This document shows, piece by piece, positions 1 to 7,688 of a DNA stretch of 46,678 nucleotides. The stretch comes from Prevotella sp. CAG:1320. GTDB lineage: Bacteria > Bacteroidota > Bacteroidia > Bacteroidales > Bacteroidaceae. Under the pieces are notes generated by a model. That model saw only the letters and a list, made by a program, of their open reading frames with translations, searched no databases and was not told the origin of the DNA. The position numbers were made by a program, and so were the translations under genes. Numbering within the stretch: position 1 is the first letter of the stretch; each line of letters starts with the position of its first letter. The stretch is taken from contig FR882150.1 of NCBI GenBank assembly GCA_000435635.1, positions 1 to 46,678 of the forward strand. The letters are read 5' to 3'.

Positions 1-18
1 TTTATCACTTTTTATTCG

Positions 19-26
19 TACTTTTG
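19..26 (+). promoter_or_regulatory. Bacteroidota-type -7 box (TACTTTTG) for the glycosyltransferase gene
   Basis: TACTTTTG fits the Bacteroidota housekeeping -7 consensus TAnnTTTG. It lies 19 bases before the ATG at 46. The -33 region is at the window edge, so only half of the promoter can be judged. Confidence 0.5.
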
Positions 27-45
27 TAGTCGTAATTCGAAACTT

Positions 46-1023
46 ATGCAAGACCTGCTCAACTACCCCGAAGAAGCCCCTCGGCCTCTAATCAGCTTTA
101 TCGTCACCACCTATAATTTGCCGATAGAGTATATCACGGAATGCCTGAAAAGTGTCATGCGACTTTCGCTCAACAAGCGGGAGAGGGAAATCATATTGGT
201 GGATGATGGCTCTGATCTCACCCCACTCAACGAGTTGATAGACTTAAGGGATGAGATTATCTACCTGCGGCAAGCCAACAGGGGATTATCTGCTGCCCGC
301 AACCTGGGGTTGAGAATGGCCTCGGGCAGCTATATCCAGTTCGTGGACGGGGATGACTTTTTGCTGCAAGCCCCCTACGAGCACTGCTTGGACATCATGC
401 GTTACCACCAGCCCGACTTGGTGCTCTTCACGGAGTGCAAGAGGAAAGACGTGAAGACCCCCTACAACTTCGAGGGTCCCATGAGCGGAAGGGAATACAT
501 GAGGCACAACAATCTGCGTGGGTCTGCCTGTGGATATATCTTCGGCAGGCAAGCCTTGGGTTCATTGCGGTTCAGGGAAGGGAACACAGTGGAAGACGAA
601 GAGTTCACACCTCAGTTGATATTGCGTTGCGAAGTGGTCTACGTTACCACGGCAGAGGCTTATTACTACCGCCAAAGGAAAGATTCCCTGGTTCACGACA
701 AGAGCGAGGAATATCGGCAAAGGAGACTTAAAGACGCGGAACATGTCATTTACCACTTAAAATACTTAGCCGAGCGAATGCCTGAGGCCGACCGAATAGC
801 CCTCAACAGGCGTATCGCCCAGCTCACGGCAGACTTGCTCTATAATGTCATCACCTTTACCCACAGCGGCAAACAGCTAGACGAGACCATCCACCGATTG
901 GAGGAACGAGGGCTCTATCCGCTGCCTAATAAAAACTACTCCCGCAAGTACGCCCTCTTCCGCAAGATGATAGGCAACAAGCTAGGCCGCAAGCTGCTGT
1001 TGCTTGCGCTTGGGAGAAAATGA
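46..1023 (+). CDS. Family 2 glycosyltransferase (GT-A fold)
   Basis: This 325-residue cytoplasmic or membrane-associated enzyme probably transfers a sugar from a nucleotide-sugar donor to a surface glycan. The N-terminal GT-A domain shows the opening strand FIVTTYN (about residues 18-24), VDDGS at 52-56, and the metal-binding DXD-type motif DGDD at 101-104. The acidic stretch EDEEFT near 183 is in the expected place for the catalytic base. The C-terminal third is basic and has no clear membrane span. A -7 box lies 19 bases upstream of the ATG. The gene runs convergently into rsgA with a 34-base gap. The family call is secure, but donor and acceptor cannot be read from the sequence. No other polysaccharide genes are adjacent, so its pathway is unknown. 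Confidence 0.88.
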   Translation: MQDLLNYPEEAPRPLISFIVTTYNLPIEYITECLKSVMRLSLNKREREIILVDDGSDLTPLNELIDLRDEIIYLRQANRGLSAARNLGLRMASGSYIQFVDGDDFLLQAPYEHCLDIMRYHQPDLVLFTECKRKDVKTPYNFEGPMSGREYMRHNNLRGSACGYIFGRQALGSLRFREGNTVEDEEFTPQLILRCEVVYVTTAEAYYYRQRKDSLVHDKSEEYRQRRLKDAEHVIYHLKYLAERMPEADRIALNRRIAQLTADLLYNVITFTHSGKQLDETIHRLEERGLYPLPNKNYSRKYALFRKMIGNKLGRKLLLLALGRK

Positions 1024-1057
1024 AAACTATACTGGCAGTTCTTTCAATAGCCATGCC

Positions 1058-1990
1058 TCAATACGCCTCGCGGTACTTGCTCTCGTCCTTGTCGTCAAGC
1101 ATCGTGAGGTAACTGTGGTAACGGCTCTCGGCTATATAGTGGTCTTCCACGGCTTTCCTCACCGCGCATCCCGGTTCGTGTGTGTGTGTACAGTTGCTGA
1201 AACGGCAATGCTTGCTGAACTCGAATATTTCCTTGAAATAGCTGGTCAGCTCCTCCCGCTCCATATCAAAGGTGCCAAAGCCCTTGATGCCTGGCGTATC
1301 TATCAGGTAACCACCCCCTGGCATTTCCAGCATCTCACTGAATGTAGTGGTGTGGGTACCTGCGTTGTGCGCTTCGCTAATGGCGGCTGTCTTCAGGTTG
1401 GCACCCGGTATCAAGCGGTTGATGAGCGTGCTCTTCCCCACTCCACTATTGCCGCTCAGCAAATTGACCTTTCCCCTGGACATCGTGAGCAGTTTTTCAA
1501 CGCCCATGCCCGTAGCGGCGGAAAGCTCCAGGCATTGGTAGCCCACCTGCCTATAGAGCGTCAACATCATCTCCTGGTAGCGTTTCTCCTCAGGAGTAAG
1601 GATGTCGGTCTTGTTGAATGCCAGCACCACGGGCACACGATAAGCCTCGGCGCTAGCCAAAAAGCGGTCTATGAAAGTGGTGGAAGTCTGCGGATAGTTG
1701 ACGGTGATTACCAGAATGGCCTGGTCAACGTTAGCCGCAAGGATATGGCTCTGCTTGGAAAGGTTAGACGACTTGCGTATGATATAATTGCGTCTATCCT
1801 CTATCTCGCTGATAAAGGCCGTTCCCTCCTGGTTGGTAATCAACTCCACCCGGTCACCCACAGCCACCGGATTGGTGCTGCGGATGCCCTTCAGGCGGAA
1901 GTTACCTTTTATCTTGCTTTGTATCAGTTGGCCCTCGTCGGTCTTGACGGTATACCAACTGCCCGTATTCTTGATGACTAGTCCTTTCAA
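1058..1990 (-). CDS. rsgA: Ribosome small subunit-dependent GTPase RsgA
   Basis: RsgA is a circularly permuted GTPase that binds the 30S subunit late in assembly and helps release maturation factors. The order of motifs shows the permutation: an N-terminal OB-fold (about 1-70), then G4 NKTD (126-129), then the P-loop GNSGVGKST (180-188), then G3 DTPG (231-234). A C-terminal zinc knuckle follows, with C262, C267, H269 or H271, and C275. The 310-residue length is normal. Translation starts only 15 bases after the frr stop, so the two genes form a ribosome-function operon (frr then rsgA). A long open frame on the opposite strand over this gene is a coding shadow. Confidence 0.95.
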   Translation of the reverse strand: MKGLVIKNTGSWYTVKTDEGQLIQSKIKGNFRLKGIRSTNPVAVGDRVELITNQEGTAFISEIEDRRNYIIRKSSNLSKQSHILAANVDQAILVITVNYPQTSTTFIDRFLASAEAYRVPVVLAFNKTDILTPEEKRYQEMMLTLYRQVGYQCLELSAATGMGVEKLLTMSRGKVNLLSGNSGVGKSTLINRLIPGANLKTAAISEAHNAGTHTTTFSEMLEMPGGGYLIDTPGIKGFGTFDMEREELTSYFKEIFEFSKHCRFSNCTHTHEPGCAVRKAVEDHYIAESRYHSYLTMLDDKDESKYREAY

Positions 1991-2005
1991 GAGATAGACT
2001 TTGGG

Positions 2006-2566
2006 TTACACGGTCATGATTTCCTTGGTCTTGTCGGCCATAAGGGCGTCAATCTTCTTGATATATTTGTCGTGTACCTTCTGCAATTGGTCTTCGGCGT
2101 CTTTCTCGTTGTCCTCGGAAAGTCCGTCCTTGATGGCTTTCTTCAGCTTGTCTTTCACGTCGGCGCGCACGTTGCGCACGGTCACCTTGCTGGTCTCGGC
2201 CATCTTGTTGCACTGCTTCACCAGTTCCTTTCGCCTCTCCTCTGTGGGTTGGGGAATGGCAAGTCTCACTATCTCACCATTGTTCTCGGGCGTGATGCCT
2301 ACATCGCTGTCCATGATGGCCTTCTCTATGTCGCGTATCATCTTCCTGTCCCAAGGCTTGATGGCAATGGTACGGGGATCGGGCGTAGAGACGTTGGCCA
2401 CTTGATTCAGGGGAACTTTGCTGCCATAGCTTTCTACTTTGATGCCATCCAGGATGGCCACGTTGGCACGTCCAGCGCGCACGCGGGCCAATTGCTCTTC
2501 CAAGTGCATGGTAGTCATCTCCATGCGCTCCTCGGCATCATTCAATGTCTGTTTTACATCTATCAT
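2006..2566 (-). CDS. frr: Ribosome recycling factor
   Basis: The 186-residue protein splits post-termination ribosomes together with EF-G. Recognisable family segments include ARVRAGRAN near 29-37 (the conserved hinge-proximal helix), IKPWD near 70, PQPTEERR near 107, and KVHDKYIKKID near the C-terminus. I chose the second ATG (reading MIDVKQ) because it gives the usual Bacteroidales length and N-terminus; an ATG three codons earlier is possible. A well-formed promoter (TTG-N20-TATTTTTG) sits directly upstream, and rsgA follows in the same transcript. Confidence 0.95.
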   Translation of the reverse strand: MIDVKQTLNDAEERMEMTTMHLEEQLARVRAGRANVAILDGIKVESYGSKVPLNQVANVSTPDPRTIAIKPWDRKMIRDIEKAIMDSDVGITPENNGEIVRLAIPQPTEERRKELVKQCNKMAETSKVTVRNVRADVKDKLKKAIKDGLSEDNEKDAEDQLQKVHDKYIKKIDALMADKTKEIMTV

Positions 2567-2593
2567 ATTTATCAAGTATTAAATTCCAGTCCA

Positions 2594-2624
2594 CAAAAAT
2601 AACGCTTTTCGTTGGATTACGCAA
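2594..2624 (-). promoter_or_regulatory. frr-rsgA promoter (TTG-N20-TATTTTTG)
   Basis: On the minus strand TTG (2622-2624) is followed after exactly 20 bases by TATTTTTG (2594-2601), matching the Bacteroidota -33/-7 arrangement. The predicted transcript start is about 25 bases before the frr start codon. Confidence 0.65.
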
Positions 2625-2645
2625 CAAGTTGGCGGAAATTTTTTC

Positions 2646-3449
2646 TTACTCGCCGTCCAGCCGCTTCATCTCCTCCGCCACCATGTCGGTAAGCGCGACA
2701 AACTCCGCCACGCTAAGTTGCTCGGGTCTGCGGGTCATGATTTCCCTTGAATAGAACTCCTCCGAAGCGGGCTTCGGGAAAAGCTGGCGCAGGCTGACGC
2801 GCAACATCTTGCGCCGTTGGTTGAACACTGTTTTCACCACCCGCTTGAAGAGCCGCTCGTCACAACCCAACTCTTTCGTGTCGTTGCGGGTCATGCGGAT
2901 GACCGCGCTCTTTACCTTTGGAGGCGGATTGAACACGTGCTCGTCGACGGTGAAGAGGTATTCCACGTCATACCAGGCCTGTATCAGCACAGACAGAATG
3001 CCATAAGCCTTGGTGCCTGGCTCCGAGGCGATACGCAAGGCCACCTCCCGCTGTATCATTCCTGTACAACAAGGGATTAACTCCTTGTTATCCAACATCT
3101 TGAAGAAGATTTGTGAAGAAATGTCGTAGGGGTAGTTTCCCGTCAACACAAAGGGATTTCCGTCGAACACCTGCCCCAAGTCCATACGCAGGAAGTCATC
3201 GCCTATGATATTGTCAGCCAGCTTGGGAAAGTGTTCCAGCAGGTAGGCCACCGACTCCCTGTCTATTTCCACCGCCTTCACAGGCCGTTGCTTGGTCACC
3301 AGGTATTGCGTCAGCACGCCCATGCCAGGGCCTATCTCCAGAACGGGCAGTTCCGGACACGCGTCCACCGTGTCCGCTATGCGCTTGGCGATATTGAGGT
3401 CCACCAGGAAATGCTGTCCCAGGTGTTTCTTGGGCTTTACTTGTCTCAT
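2646..3449 (-). CDS. rsmA: 16S rRNA (adenine1518-N6/adenine1519-N6)-dimethyltransferase RsmA (KsgA)
   Basis: RsmA dimethylates two adjacent adenines in helix 45 of 16S rRNA, using S-adenosylmethionine, as a late 30S quality-control step. The protein has 267 residues, which is normal. Visible are the N-terminal KKHLGQHFL signature (residues 7-15), the SAM-binding EIGPGMGVLT (38-47), an acidic residue pair EID at 61-63 for the ribose, and the catalytic NYPY motif (105-108). A C-terminal helical substrate domain follows. The gene is monocistronic in this window, with its own promoter at 3492-3523. Confidence 0.95.
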   Translation of the reverse strand: MRQVKPKKHLGQHFLVDLNIAKRIADTVDACPELPVLEIGPGMGVLTQYLVTKQRPVKAVEIDRESVAYLLEHFPKLADNIIGDDFLRMDLGQVFDGNPFVLTGNYPYDISSQIFFKMLDNKELIPCCTGMIQREVALRIASEPGTKAYGILSVLIQAWYDVEYLFTVDEHVFNPPPKVKSAVIRMTRNDTKELGCDERLFKRVVKTVFNQRRKMLRVSLRQLFPKPASEEFYSREIMTRRPEQLSVAEFVALTDMVAEEMKRLDGE

Positions 3450-3491
3450 CTTCTAAATAGTAATTGGCGGCTCCCGCCATGGTTTCTTACG

Positions 3492-3523
3492 CGAAGATAC
3501 TTGAAATCTTCGACATGGACAAA
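3492..3523 (-). promoter_or_regulatory. rsmA promoter, TTTG-N20-TATCTTCG (TTCG-type -7 box)
   Basis: On the minus strand TTTG (3520-3523) is followed after exactly 20 bases by TATCTTCG (3492-3499). The spacing is canonical, but the -7 box ends in TTCG instead of TTTG. The same variant recurs at several other genes in this window, so it appears to be a real promoter subtype. Confidence 0.6.
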
Positions 3524-3645
3524 CCTTTTCCCCATTTTTCGCCAAGACCTGGGCCACGGGCATGGCGCAATAATAAAATGGCGGGCACTATGGTCCTAAA
3601 CCGTTTCACATAGTAGATAAACTGCGGGAAGTTAGCTATAAACCT

Positions 3646-3683
3646 CATTCCACGTCGTGAAATAGGCATTCCACGTCGTGAAA
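3646..3683. repeat. Two tandem copies of a 17-bp near-palindromic repeat, 21-bp period
   Basis: CATTCCACGTCGTGAAA occurs at 3646-3662 and again at 3667-3683. Its core CACGTCGTG is almost its own reverse complement. A more decayed relative (CAC-n-T-n-GT) lies at 3607-3615, two periods upstream. It sits in the non-coding 3450-3825 gap between divergent rsmA and queD. It resembles in design, though not in sequence, the 22-bp-period arrays elsewhere in the window. Confidence 0.7.
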
Positions 3684-3761
3684 CAGATTTTGTAGCTAGC
3701 TCCTGCGAACTTATTTACTGTCTAAAAAGGGCATGGATACTATCAAAAACGATTTATATAC

Positions 3762-3805
3762 CCGTAAACTCGCGGAGAAATGGAATTTTATCCGTAAATT
3801 CGCGG
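3762..3805. repeat. Pair of imperfect palindromes CCGTAAAYTCGCGG, 30-bp period
   Basis: CCGTAAACTCGCGG (3762-3775) and CCGTAAATTCGCGG (3792-3805) differ by one base. Each is close to an inverted repeat (CCG..AATT..CGG). They lie just upstream of the preferred queD start and inside a possible N-terminal extension of that frame, which argues that the extension is not translated. Confidence 0.6.
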
Positions 3806-3825
3806 CAGAAAACACATACCGGAAC

Positions 3826-4194
3826 ATGATATACTGCATATCCAAGAGAATGGAAATAGCCGCGGCCCACCAACTGCGGCTCAGCCACGAGAGCAAATGC
3901 TCCCGTCTGCATGGTCACAACTGGATGGTGACCGTATACCTGATGAGCGAGGAACTGAACGAGGACGGCATGGTGGCCGACTTCACTTCCGTGAAGGAGA
4001 GCATACACGGCTACCTGGACCATGGTTACCTGAATGACCTCATAGACCGCAATCCAACGGCGGAGAATATCGCCCAGTGGATAGTGGAGCGAATCCCCCA
4101 GTGCTACAAGGCCGTGGTGCAGGAGTCGGAAGGCAACACGGCCATGGCCGTGGACGAGCGCAAGATAGCCGGCAAAGAGAGTTTGGTGCTTTAA
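3826..4194 (+). CDS. queD: 6-carboxytetrahydropterin synthase QueD (queuosine pathway)
   Basis: QueD converts 7,8-dihydroneopterin triphosphate to 6-carboxy-tetrahydropterin, the second step toward queuosine and other 7-deazaguanines. The frame is open from 3733, but I start at the ATG at 3826. That gives 122 residues, the usual QueD length, and avoids translating intergenic repeats. The zinc ligands are H15 (AAAH), H29 and H31 (LHGHNW). C25 is the expected catalytic cysteine, and H66 in LDHGYLND belongs to the catalytic relay. queE follows after 37 bases, so the two consecutive pathway enzymes are probably cotranscribed. QueC and the rest of the pathway are not in the window. Confidence 0.92.
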   Translation: MIYCISKRMEIAAAHQLRLSHESKCSRLHGHNWMVTVYLMSEELNEDGMVADFTSVKESIHGYLDHGYLNDLIDRNPTAENIAQWIVERIPQCYKAVVQESEGNTAMAVDERKIAGKESLVL

Positions 4195-4231
4195 CGGAAC
4201 TTTAACAGACGAGGACAAACCACTGTAACTC

Positions 4232-4831
4232 ATGGGAGAACAAAAGTTTTACAGAGTAAACGAGATATTCGCCTCGCTGCAGGGGGAAGGTTATTGGACG
4301 GGGCGCGCGGCGGTATTCGTGCGCTTTAGCGGTTGCAATCTGCGCTGCCCGTTTTGTGACACTGACTTCCGCCAATATGAATCGCTGACGCGGGAGGAGA
4401 TATTGCGCCGGGTGCAAGAGGCCTCGTCTGGCTGTCGCTTCGTGATACTGACGGGAGGAGAGCCAACTTTGCAGGTGGACAGGGAGTTAGTAGACCTCTT
4501 CCACCAACACCATTATTATATAGCGATGGAGACCAATGGTACATTGTCCTATCCCGAGGGAGTGGACTGGGTGACTTGCTCTCCCAAGGAGGCTTATTGC
4601 GCGGGAGCGAAGCTGGCCGTGAGGAAAGTCCACGAAGTAAAAGTGGTCTACGACGGAGAACATCCCGTGAGCGACGAGGGACTGGAATGCCAGGCAAGGT
4701 ACTTGCAACCCTGCGACACGGGGGACGAGACAAGAAACAAAAAGATACTCCTTGGTGCTATTCGCTACGTGATGGAGCATCCACAATGGAGGTTATCCCT
4801 GCAAACGCATAAGCTATTGGGTATCAGGTAA
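4232..4831 (+). CDS. queE: 7-carboxy-7-deazaguanine synthase QueE (radical SAM)
   Basis: QueE is a radical-SAM enzyme that rearranges 6-carboxy-tetrahydropterin, the QueD product, into 7-carboxy-7-deazaguanine. The [4Fe-4S] motif CNLRCPFC gives C35, C39 and C42 in the CxxxCxxC spacing. Other family marks are LQGEGYWTGR (about 16-25), TGGEPTLQ near 74 for SAM binding, and METNGT near 99. The 199-residue length is typical. A strong bidirectional hairpin terminator lies 160 bases downstream, separating it from the convergent lipoprotein gene. Confidence 0.94.
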   Translation: MGEQKFYRVNEIFASLQGEGYWTGRAAVFVRFSGCNLRCPFCDTDFRQYESLTREEILRRVQEASSGCRFVILTGGEPTLQVDRELVDLFHQHHYYIAMETNGTLSYPEGVDWVTCSPKEAYCAGAKLAVRKVHEVKVVYDGEHPVSDEGLECQARYLQPCDTGDETRNKKILLGAIRYVMEHPQWRLSLQTHKLLGIR

Positions 4832-4990
4832 AGTATGCAGGATATATTTTCATTTACTTCACATTCGCCAAGGCGGCAAAAGCAACATCTTGCGCTATCT
4901 GTTTTCGTGCGTGCGAAATCACCGCACGCATTTCGCCTAGAAGAGAAGGCTGGGCATGAAGCAAACGCACGATAATTTCTTATATACAGC

Positions 4991-5023
4991 ACAGGGGGCA
5001 AGCGCTTGGCGCTTGCCCCCTGT
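4991..5023. terminator. Bidirectional hairpin terminator between queE and the convergent lipoprotein gene
   Basis: Perfect 15-bp stem: ACAGGGGGCAAGCGC, loop TTG, GCGCTTGCCCCCTGT. It lies between two convergent genes and has only a loose T-rich tail (TATTGTATTGT) on the plus side. Confidence 0.8.
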
Positions 5024-5060
5024 ATTGTATTGTCAAACATGTATAAATGCCCAAAACGCC

Positions 5061-5735
5061 TTAGTCAAGCGTGGCAACGTCCGCCACGAAGTAGAACTGC
5101 ACGTAAGAGTTGAGCCAGCTGGTCTGCTTCTCATCAGCGTAGATAGCCGCGGCGGTCACCCACATCTGTATCTGCTTCTTCTTCACGCCGTCCTTGTTGG
5201 TCACGGTACCAATTGCGCCCATAGAGTTGGTGGCATTGACAAAGAAATATACTTGCACTTTGTGATCCTTACCGTTATAGTTGAGATTCATCTCCGCGGG
5301 ATAGGGATTGATAAGCCAAGCCGCGTCGATAGTGGCATCATCAATGTAAACAAAGTCCATGTCGCAGTTCAAGGTCACGTCTTCCTTGGTCAGCATCTGG
5401 TCTCTCTGCTCGCCATAGCCCATGTAGTTGCCTATTACCTTGATAGGTATTTTGCTGATGGTGAGCGTGTAGACGGTCTTCATGTTCTCTGTGTCATAAT
5501 CCTTGCCAATGTAGAACCGGCAATCCAGCGTGTCCGTTTGGTCTTGTGGATTAGTCTCGTTCTTGGCGGGGAAAATCACCTTGCCCATGTGGCTGCCCCC
5601 TACCATCAGGTATTGTTCCTCTTTTTCCTCAGCGGTCAGCTCCCTGTAGTTGTCGTCATCAGAGCCCAGGCAGGAGTTGAAGCCAAACAATGCCATTGCG
5701 CAAAGCGCCATTGAAATAAGTTTCAGTTTATTCAT
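5061..5735 (-). CDS. Putative surface lipoprotein, DUF4840-like
   Basis: A 224-residue protein of unknown function. The N-terminus is a lipoprotein signal peptide with lipobox FNSC and modified cysteine C22. The next residues, LGSDDDN, are the kind of acidic stretch that acts as a surface-export signal in Bacteroidota lipoproteins. The mature part is rich in beta-strand-like segments and recalls the uncharacterised DUF4840 family; I recall this from family knowledge and have not searched it. The promoter region is shared with the divergent ECF sigma gene, so its expression could be linked to that sigma/anti-sigma pair. No catalytic motif is visible. Confidence 0.72.
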   Translation of the reverse strand: MNKLKLISMALCAMALFGFNSCLGSDDDNYRELTAEEKEEQYLMVGGSHMGKVIFPAKNETNPQDQTDTLDCRFYIGKDYDTENMKTVYTLTISKIPIKVIGNYMGYGEQRDQMLTKEDVTLNCDMDFVYIDDATIDAAWLINPYPAEMNLNYNGKDHKVQVYFFVNATNSMGAIGTVTNKDGVKKKQIQMWVTAAAIYADEKQTSWLNSYVQFYFVADVATLD

Positions 5736-5796
5736 GTCGTTGTTATATATAAATGATAATTTTCACTATAAACGTCAATTAATTCTAATCCTTGCG

Positions 5797-5804
5797 CGAA
5801 GGTA
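5797..5804 (-). promoter_or_regulatory. TTCG-type -7 box (TACCTTCG) for the lipoprotein gene
   Basis: On the minus strand TACCTTCG followed by CGC lies about 60 bases upstream of the lipoprotein ATG. The nearest TTG is 22 bases further up, slightly long for a -33 element. Confidence 0.4.
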
Positions 5805-5838
5805 CTAAAAAAATTTCTTCCGTGAGCAAGATTTTTCT

Positions 5839-5846
5839 TATCTTCG
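5839..5846 (+). promoter_or_regulatory. TTCG-type -7 box (TATCTTCG) for the ECF sigma gene
   Basis: TATCTTCGCG lies 17 bases before the ATG at 5864. A TTTC at 5814-5817 is 21 bases upstream and may serve as the -33 element. It faces away from the lipoprotein promoter, with the two -7 boxes about 35 bases apart. Confidence 0.45.
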
Positions 5847-5863
5847 CGTTTTCTGAGTGTTAA

Positions 5864-6427
5864 ATGACTATGAGCCAGCTGCAAGGCATTGAGGAAGAAA
5901 TCGTCAACCTGTTCAAGAAAGGCCATGACAACGAGGCCATGGACAGGCTGGATGAAGCATACGGAAGCTATTTGGCTGGCGTGTGCCTGCGCTATATCCC
6001 CGATGACGACCAGCGCAAGGACATATTGCAGGAATGCCTGGTGAAGATATTTCCCCAGATTGACCAGTTCGAGTATAGAGGCAAAGGCTCTCTGAAGGCT
6101 TGGATGGCAAGGATTGCCGTCAATGAGTCGCTCAGCCAATTGCGCAAAGACAAGACACGGCTCCTTGAAACGCAAGAGGAAAGACTTCCCGACTTGCCCG
6201 ATGAGGAACCTGAAACGGATGACTTGACCGCGGAGGAGATAGCACAATTGCTTGGCCAACTGCCAACAGGTTACAGGACGGTCATCAACCTCTATGCCGT
6301 AGAGGGGAAAAGCCACAAGGAGATAGCGGCGATATTGGGCATCAAGCCAGACACATCAGCCTCGCAGCTGCACAGGGCAAGAAACCTGTTGGCTAAAATG
6401 GTCAAGGAATATAAACTAACACGCTGA
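5864..6427 (+). CDS. ECF-family RNA polymerase sigma-70 factor
   Basis: A 187-residue alternative sigma factor that should direct RNA polymerase to a dedicated promoter set. Region 2 covers about residues 25-95, with the -10 recognition helix around GKGSLKAWMARIAVNES. Region 4 covers about 120-180, with the helix-turn-helix KSHKEIAAILGIKPDTSASQL (in two parts around residue 155). It lacks sigma regions 1.1 and 3, as ECF factors do. An in-frame ATG two codons later (5870) is equally possible. The next gene starts 5 bases after its stop and encodes a likely anti-sigma partner. Its regulon cannot be identified here, although the divergent lipoprotein gene is a candidate. Confidence 0.92.
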   Translation: MTMSQLQGIEEEIVNLFKKGHDNEAMDRLDEAYGSYLAGVCLRYIPDDDQRKDILQECLVKIFPQIDQFEYRGKGSLKAWMARIAVNESLSQLRKDKTRLLETQEERLPDLPDEEPETDDLTAEEIAQLLGQLPTGYRTVINLYAVEGKSHKEIAAILGIKPDTSASQLHRARNLLAKMVKEYKLTR

Positions 6428-6432
6428 AACGG

Positions 6433-7686
6433 ATGGAAGAAAAATGGATTACTGACATAAGGAACAAGATGGCAGACTATCGGGCTACCCTGCCCGACGG
6501 CCTGCTGGAAAAAGCCAAACAAGAGGCGTCACTCAGGAAAAGGCAGGCCGCCAAGGGCAAACGCAAAGCTCTCATTGTTCCCCTGTGGAGCAAGATGGCC
6601 GCCGCTGCTGTGGTGATAGCCTTGTGTTGCGTGAGCGCGTGGTTGTTCCTCCACGAAGATTCCGCCCAAGCTCCTTTGGCCGTCAATCGCTCTATGGAAG
6701 AAAGCATTGACAATGCCACCCAAGCTGTCCCTGATGAGAGGGAAACAGGCTTGGAAGAACCCGCCAGGAATATCTATCCACGCCAACTTAACTCCATTAA
6801 AGTAGAGAAAACGCTATTTGCCCAGGTACTTCCCATTGAGGACATAAAAGAGGAAACCATACAGGAAGACCCCGAAAAAATGATTTCCAGTCCCCAAAAG
6901 CGGTATCACGAGGGGAAAGAGACCCGAAAGATTTCCACCGTAAGGCATCACGAATATACCAATGAGAGTGCCATGCCCCGCCTGAGAGACAAAGGGAAAC
7001 TCGCCATGTCGGGGTATATATCAGGAGCTTTTGGCAACAGCGGCAGCAGCGTCTATGGCTCTCCCTTCGTGCAAAGTTTCACTGACTCCAAGGGCGGCCA
7101 GCCCAGTGAAGATCGCCCCACCATCTATGCCAATAGCGAGAGCGAACTGCTGATGTCCACAGAGAGCGCAACACGCACCAATCACCACCAGCCCATCAAG
7201 GCGGGCGTATCGCTACGCATCCCCCTTAGCAATCGCTGGAGCGTATCCACAGGAGCTACCTATAGCTATCTAGGCTCTGATATCAGCCAAGAAACGGGAA
7301 ACGCTAGGATGGAAACCAAGCAAAAGCTGCACTACGTGGGTATTCCCGTCAATGTCAACTATAGCGTATTGCGCACAAACAGACTAAACCTCTATGCCTC
7401 TGCGGGAGTGGAAATAGAGAAACTGGTAAGCGGCAAACAAGACACAGAACACTATGAGGGAAATACGTTCACCAAGGCCACGAGCCAAAGTGTGAAGGAA
7501 GGCCGCCCGCAAATCTCTGGCAACGTGGCCGTTGGAGCCGAGTTTCGCATCGTAAACCAACTGAGCATCTACGCAGAACCAGGTTTGGCCTATCATTTCG
7601 ACAATGGCAGCGACGTGGAGAACATCTACAAGGAAAAACCTCTCAACTTAAACGTGCAAGTGGGACTGCGCTGGGAGTTGAGATAA
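6433..7686 (+). CDS. Putative dual-membrane-spanning anti-sigma factor (cytoplasmic helix - inner-membrane span - outer-membrane beta-barrel)
   Basis: A 417-residue protein whose layout suggests one chain crossing both membranes. Residues 1-50 are charged, helical and cytoplasmic, as in small anti-sigma domains. Residues 51-73 form a single hydrophobic span preceded by KGKRK. Residues 74-254 are a polar, low-complexity stretch long enough to cross the periplasm. About 255-417 alternate amphipathic strands and turns typical of a small outer-membrane beta-barrel. This matches the Dma class described in Bacteroides, which are paired with ECF21-type sigma factors. It follows the sigma gene by 5 bases. 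I infer that the barrel senses an outer-membrane state and the N-terminus holds the sigma factor. There is no cleavable signal peptide. The gene ends 2 bases before the convergent transporter gene. Confidence 0.75.
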   Translation: MEEKWITDIRNKMADYRATLPDGLLEKAKQEASLRKRQAAKGKRKALIVPLWSKMAAAAVVIALCCVSAWLFLHEDSAQAPLAVNRSMEESIDNATQAVPDERETGLEEPARNIYPRQLNSIKVEKTLFAQVLPIEDIKEETIQEDPEKMISSPQKRYHEGKETRKISTVRHHEYTNESAMPRLRDKGKLAMSGYISGAFGNSGSSVYGSPFVQSFTDSKGGQPSEDRPTIYANSESELLMSTESATRTNHHQPIKAGVSLRIPLSNRWSVSTGATYSYLGSDISQETGNARMETKQKLHYVGIPVNVNYSVLRTNRLNLYASAGVEIEKLVSGKQDTEHYEGNTFTKATSQSVKEGRPQISGNVAVGAEFRIVNQLSIYAEPGLAYHFDNGSDVENIYKEKPLNLNVQVGLRWELR

Positions 7687-7688
7687 TC

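Noticed and set aside
1004..1981. Open frame of 325 codons on the plus strand across rsgA
   Set aside because: It is antisense to a well-conserved GTPase, has no recognisable motif, and reads as low-quality composition typical of a coding shadow.
3487..3669. Minus-strand frame of 60 codons between rsmA and queD
   Set aside because: It overlaps the rsmA promoter and the palindromic repeats and has no family features.
3684..3825. preQ1 riboswitch upstream of queD
   Set aside because: The queuosine context made me look, but I could not find the conserved class I pattern (a C-rich loop followed by an A-rich tail) in the leader.
4956..5714. Open frame of 252 codons antisense to the lipoprotein gene
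   Set aside because: The opposite strand has a good lipoprotein signal and promoter. This frame begins inside the terminator hairpin region and has no domain pattern.
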